Of a DNA stretch of 35,659 nt, positions 33,814-35,659 are shown one piece after another (the stretch's first letter is position 1; the number at the start of each line of letters is the position of its first letter). The translations under genes were made by a program, and so were the position numbers. The DNA comes from Theodoxus fluviatilis (Eukaryota; Mollusca; Gastropoda; Cycloneritida; Neritidae), in assembly GCA_034096865.1 (NCBI GenBank), contig JAWQFJ010020220.1, positions 40,001 through 75,659 of the forward strand. Direction: 5' to 3'. The notes under the pieces were generated by a model. The model worked only from the letters and a program-made list of their open reading frames with translations, made no database searches and was not told where the DNA came from.

Positions 33814-34212
33814 TGACCAGTCAAACTAAATAGTCAATTCAAACCAGAACTAAACAGTTATCTGCTGCCACTGATTCGAGCTTTACATGAAACATTAAAT
33901 CACACTAGCTCGATCGTCTGTTGGCGTAGTGGCTACGGTTCGATCGTGTTCGTCTGCTAGATATGTACGATGTGGTTTGTTTACTTCTCTTCTGTGGGTT
34001 TTGTGAATTTTCTGTCCTCGCCTGACCAGGGAAACGAAATAGTTAATTCAAGCCAGAACTAAACAGTTATCTGCTGCCACTCATTCGAGCTTTACATGAA
34101 ACATTATATCACACTAGCTCGATGGTCTGCTGGCGTAGTGGCTACAGTTCGATCGTGTTCGTCTGCTAGGTATGTACGGTGTGGTTTGTTTACTTCTCTT
34201 TTGTGGGTTTTA
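33814..34212 (+). repeat. 209-bp tandem duplication with tRNA A-box-like motif
   Basis: Copy 1 is 33814-34022 and copy 2 is 34023 to about 34212. They share AACAGTTATCTGCTGCCACT, CGAGCTTTACATGAAACATT, GGCGTAGTGGCTAC and GTGGTTTGTTTACTTCTCTT, with scattered single-base differences. TGGCGTAGTGG at 33922 and 34131 matches the tRNA/SINE A-box consensus, and TTCGATCG follows closely. A full tRNA fold is not visible. Confidence 0.85.
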
Positions 34213-35611
34213 TGCAGAAAGTATACGTTACAATAGTCTATTATGACTATTTTCGATTAGTTTTTTTTATATATAATTAAACTTTTTGCATGCTTTAATG
34301 CCATCCTTTTGCCACGATCTAGCTATAATCACTCCTCAACACAGACCCGAAACATACCCCAACATATAGCACCGGAAGTTTTGTAACCGACCATCATGGC
34401 GCAGCTGCTAATTACCGTATGACCCCTAGTGAACTCTTTCCCGGCCATAACAACGAAGCATGAGAGTGACGTTGGTGTTGATGAAGAGGAATTGTGTTGG
34501 GAAATGTTTGTGTGGATAAATCAGTTGTGAATGCGCAAAAAGAGTCATATCTGCGCCAGAAGAGCGTGATGATGAAAAGAAAAAGTCGTATCGGAAAAAC
34601 TGTATATGTACATGTGTTCTCCATCAACAGCACTGAACAACGGTTAAAACAACAAAACTAACAAACTTATTAGTCAGACATACCCCCGCAGCAGCTGATG
34701 AAATCTCCCCCCCCCCCCGAAAAGGTCAGATAACAAAGGCCAAAGCTAAAACCCCGCAAAAACTGTATCAACTATCTGAAAGGGTGCCAACCTCGTCAAC
34801 CAGTTCAATCTCATCTACATGATAAGTTTTTGTGTATCGAATGGAATAAACACAAGAATGAAAAGCAATATCTCCACACACGTATAAAGAATGAAACTAA
34901 TTACAGTTTTCATACGCTAGCCTTTCTAGATTTGTTTTCCAACATAGAAACCACAAACATCTTGGTGAAATGGAATCCGACGATTCTTCCAGACTTTTGA
35001 TTTTATTGCCAGTCAGGCGAACTAATGACGAACGAAAAATACATTTATGTCGTGTTTGTGTCAGCCGGTAAATCATTACGAGGTAGAAGGAGTGTTCGCA
35101 AACAATGCATCGATCAATTTGGTACTCGGTATGCTACATTAAACAACGTCATTCAGAGTTCATGAGTCAGCATACACATAAAAAAGCGAACTCTACATAT
35201 GTCGTAGAGAGTCAAGATGGCGTGAAGCCGTGAATATGACTCGCCCTTATCATTTCATAATTCAAATGGCAGCTTATGATCAGAGAAATTGTTCTTATTC
35301 AGGGATGCAAAAGGATGGAAACACAACTTTATTGGCTTAGAACTTTTCTCGCCAGCAGTTACCAAAAGGATCGATGCGAGTTAGTCGCTGCTTTGCCTCG
35401 GGGAAGCCACCAAAGCAAATGCGGCTGCAGTGCGGTCTTGTTCCCAAACACATCTGTTCAAGCTTAGCAGCTATCTAATTACACTGCTCACTTCAGTGGC
35501 GAAAATGTAAATTTTCCCCTTCAAATACAAGATAAAAGTAGGATGAGATGAGAAAAATAGCCGGACTGCTCAATGGTAAGACAATTGCACGAAAAGACAG
35601 CCAGTTGTTCA
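34213..35611. other. Unassigned stretch
   Basis: No gene is recognised. A C12 run lies at about 34707-34718. Only short frames are present. Confidence 0.5.
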
Positions 35612-35612
35612 G

Positions 35613-35614
<2 letters not shown>

Positions 35615-35648
<34 letters not shown>
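35615..35648. repeat. (GA)n microsatellite at the window end
   Basis: A GA dinucleotide run of about 34 bp is followed by GAAC repeats. Confidence 0.95.
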
Positions 35649-35653
<5 letters not shown>

Positions 35654-35659
35654 CGAACA

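Noticed and set aside
35555..35615. Possible tRNA or SINE head (GCTCAATGG and GTTCAGGGG)
   Set aside because: The spacing and box matches are poor and no cloverleaf could be drawn.

Overview
The window looks like non-coding to sparsely coding nuclear DNA from a metazoan, most likely a marine invertebrate such as a mollusc. The pointers are the very heavy microsatellite load (CT, AC, CTGT/CTGC, GGAT, CAT, CAGT), exon-intron structure with canonical GT donors, a THAP zinc-finger exon, an L1/Tx1-like LINE relic, and a KRBA2-like integrase-derived gene. The phylum is inferred from the repeat and gene style and is not proven. There is no operon structure, no rRNA, no confident tRNA and no CRISPR array. 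Most long open frames here are translations of simple repeats.

Layout. 1-4.2 kb: unassigned DNA with a 111-bp tandem duplication. 4.2-4.55 kb: CTGC/CTGT array. 4.75-5.0 kb: faint RNase H-like relic. 5.90-6.21 kb: a short G-run element with CAGGGGCGGATC ends. 7.6-7.8 kb: CT/CTGT array. 8.04-8.56 kb: THAP exon on the + strand. 8.73-9.26 kb: long CT array. 9.35-9.59 kb: candidate first coding exon on the - strand, with a CRE/CCAAT-bearing promoter at 9.59-9.73 kb. 9.73-11.24 kb: LINE relic truncated at both ends. 13.92-14.67 kb: fold-back element whose inner stem is 151 bp with one mismatch. 15.3-16.3 kb: GGAT and CAT/CGT arrays. 16.36-17.43 kb: a 1,068-bp inverted-repeat element carrying G-run repeats and a 21-bp palindromic minisatellite. 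18.4-19.0 kb: weak decayed coding-like region. 19.9-25.3 kb: three giant polypyrimidine/polypurine arrays of alternating strand polarity. 27.1-27.4 kb: a CCTAATACGCG motif cluster with a hairpin. 28.0-28.2 kb: 73-bp tandem repeat. 28.3-30.2 kb: KRBA2-like integrase pseudogene on the - strand with an 11-unit, 45-bp coding minisatellite. 30.1-30.85 kb: duplicated exon edge, each copy followed by a CAT array. 32.8-33.35 kb: two copies of an interspersed repeat bound to GGAT and AC arrays. 33.8-34.2 kb: 209-bp tandem duplication with a tRNA A-box-like motif.

Functional reading. Only two pieces look like exons of potentially living genes: the THAP exon and the convergent acidic first exon. Their introns run toward each other across the CT array. 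The remaining recognisable protein sequence is dead mobile or domesticated-element DNA. The most unusual structures are the near-perfect fold-back element, the G-run inverted-repeat family with two copies, and the integrase pseudogene with its in-frame minisatellite.
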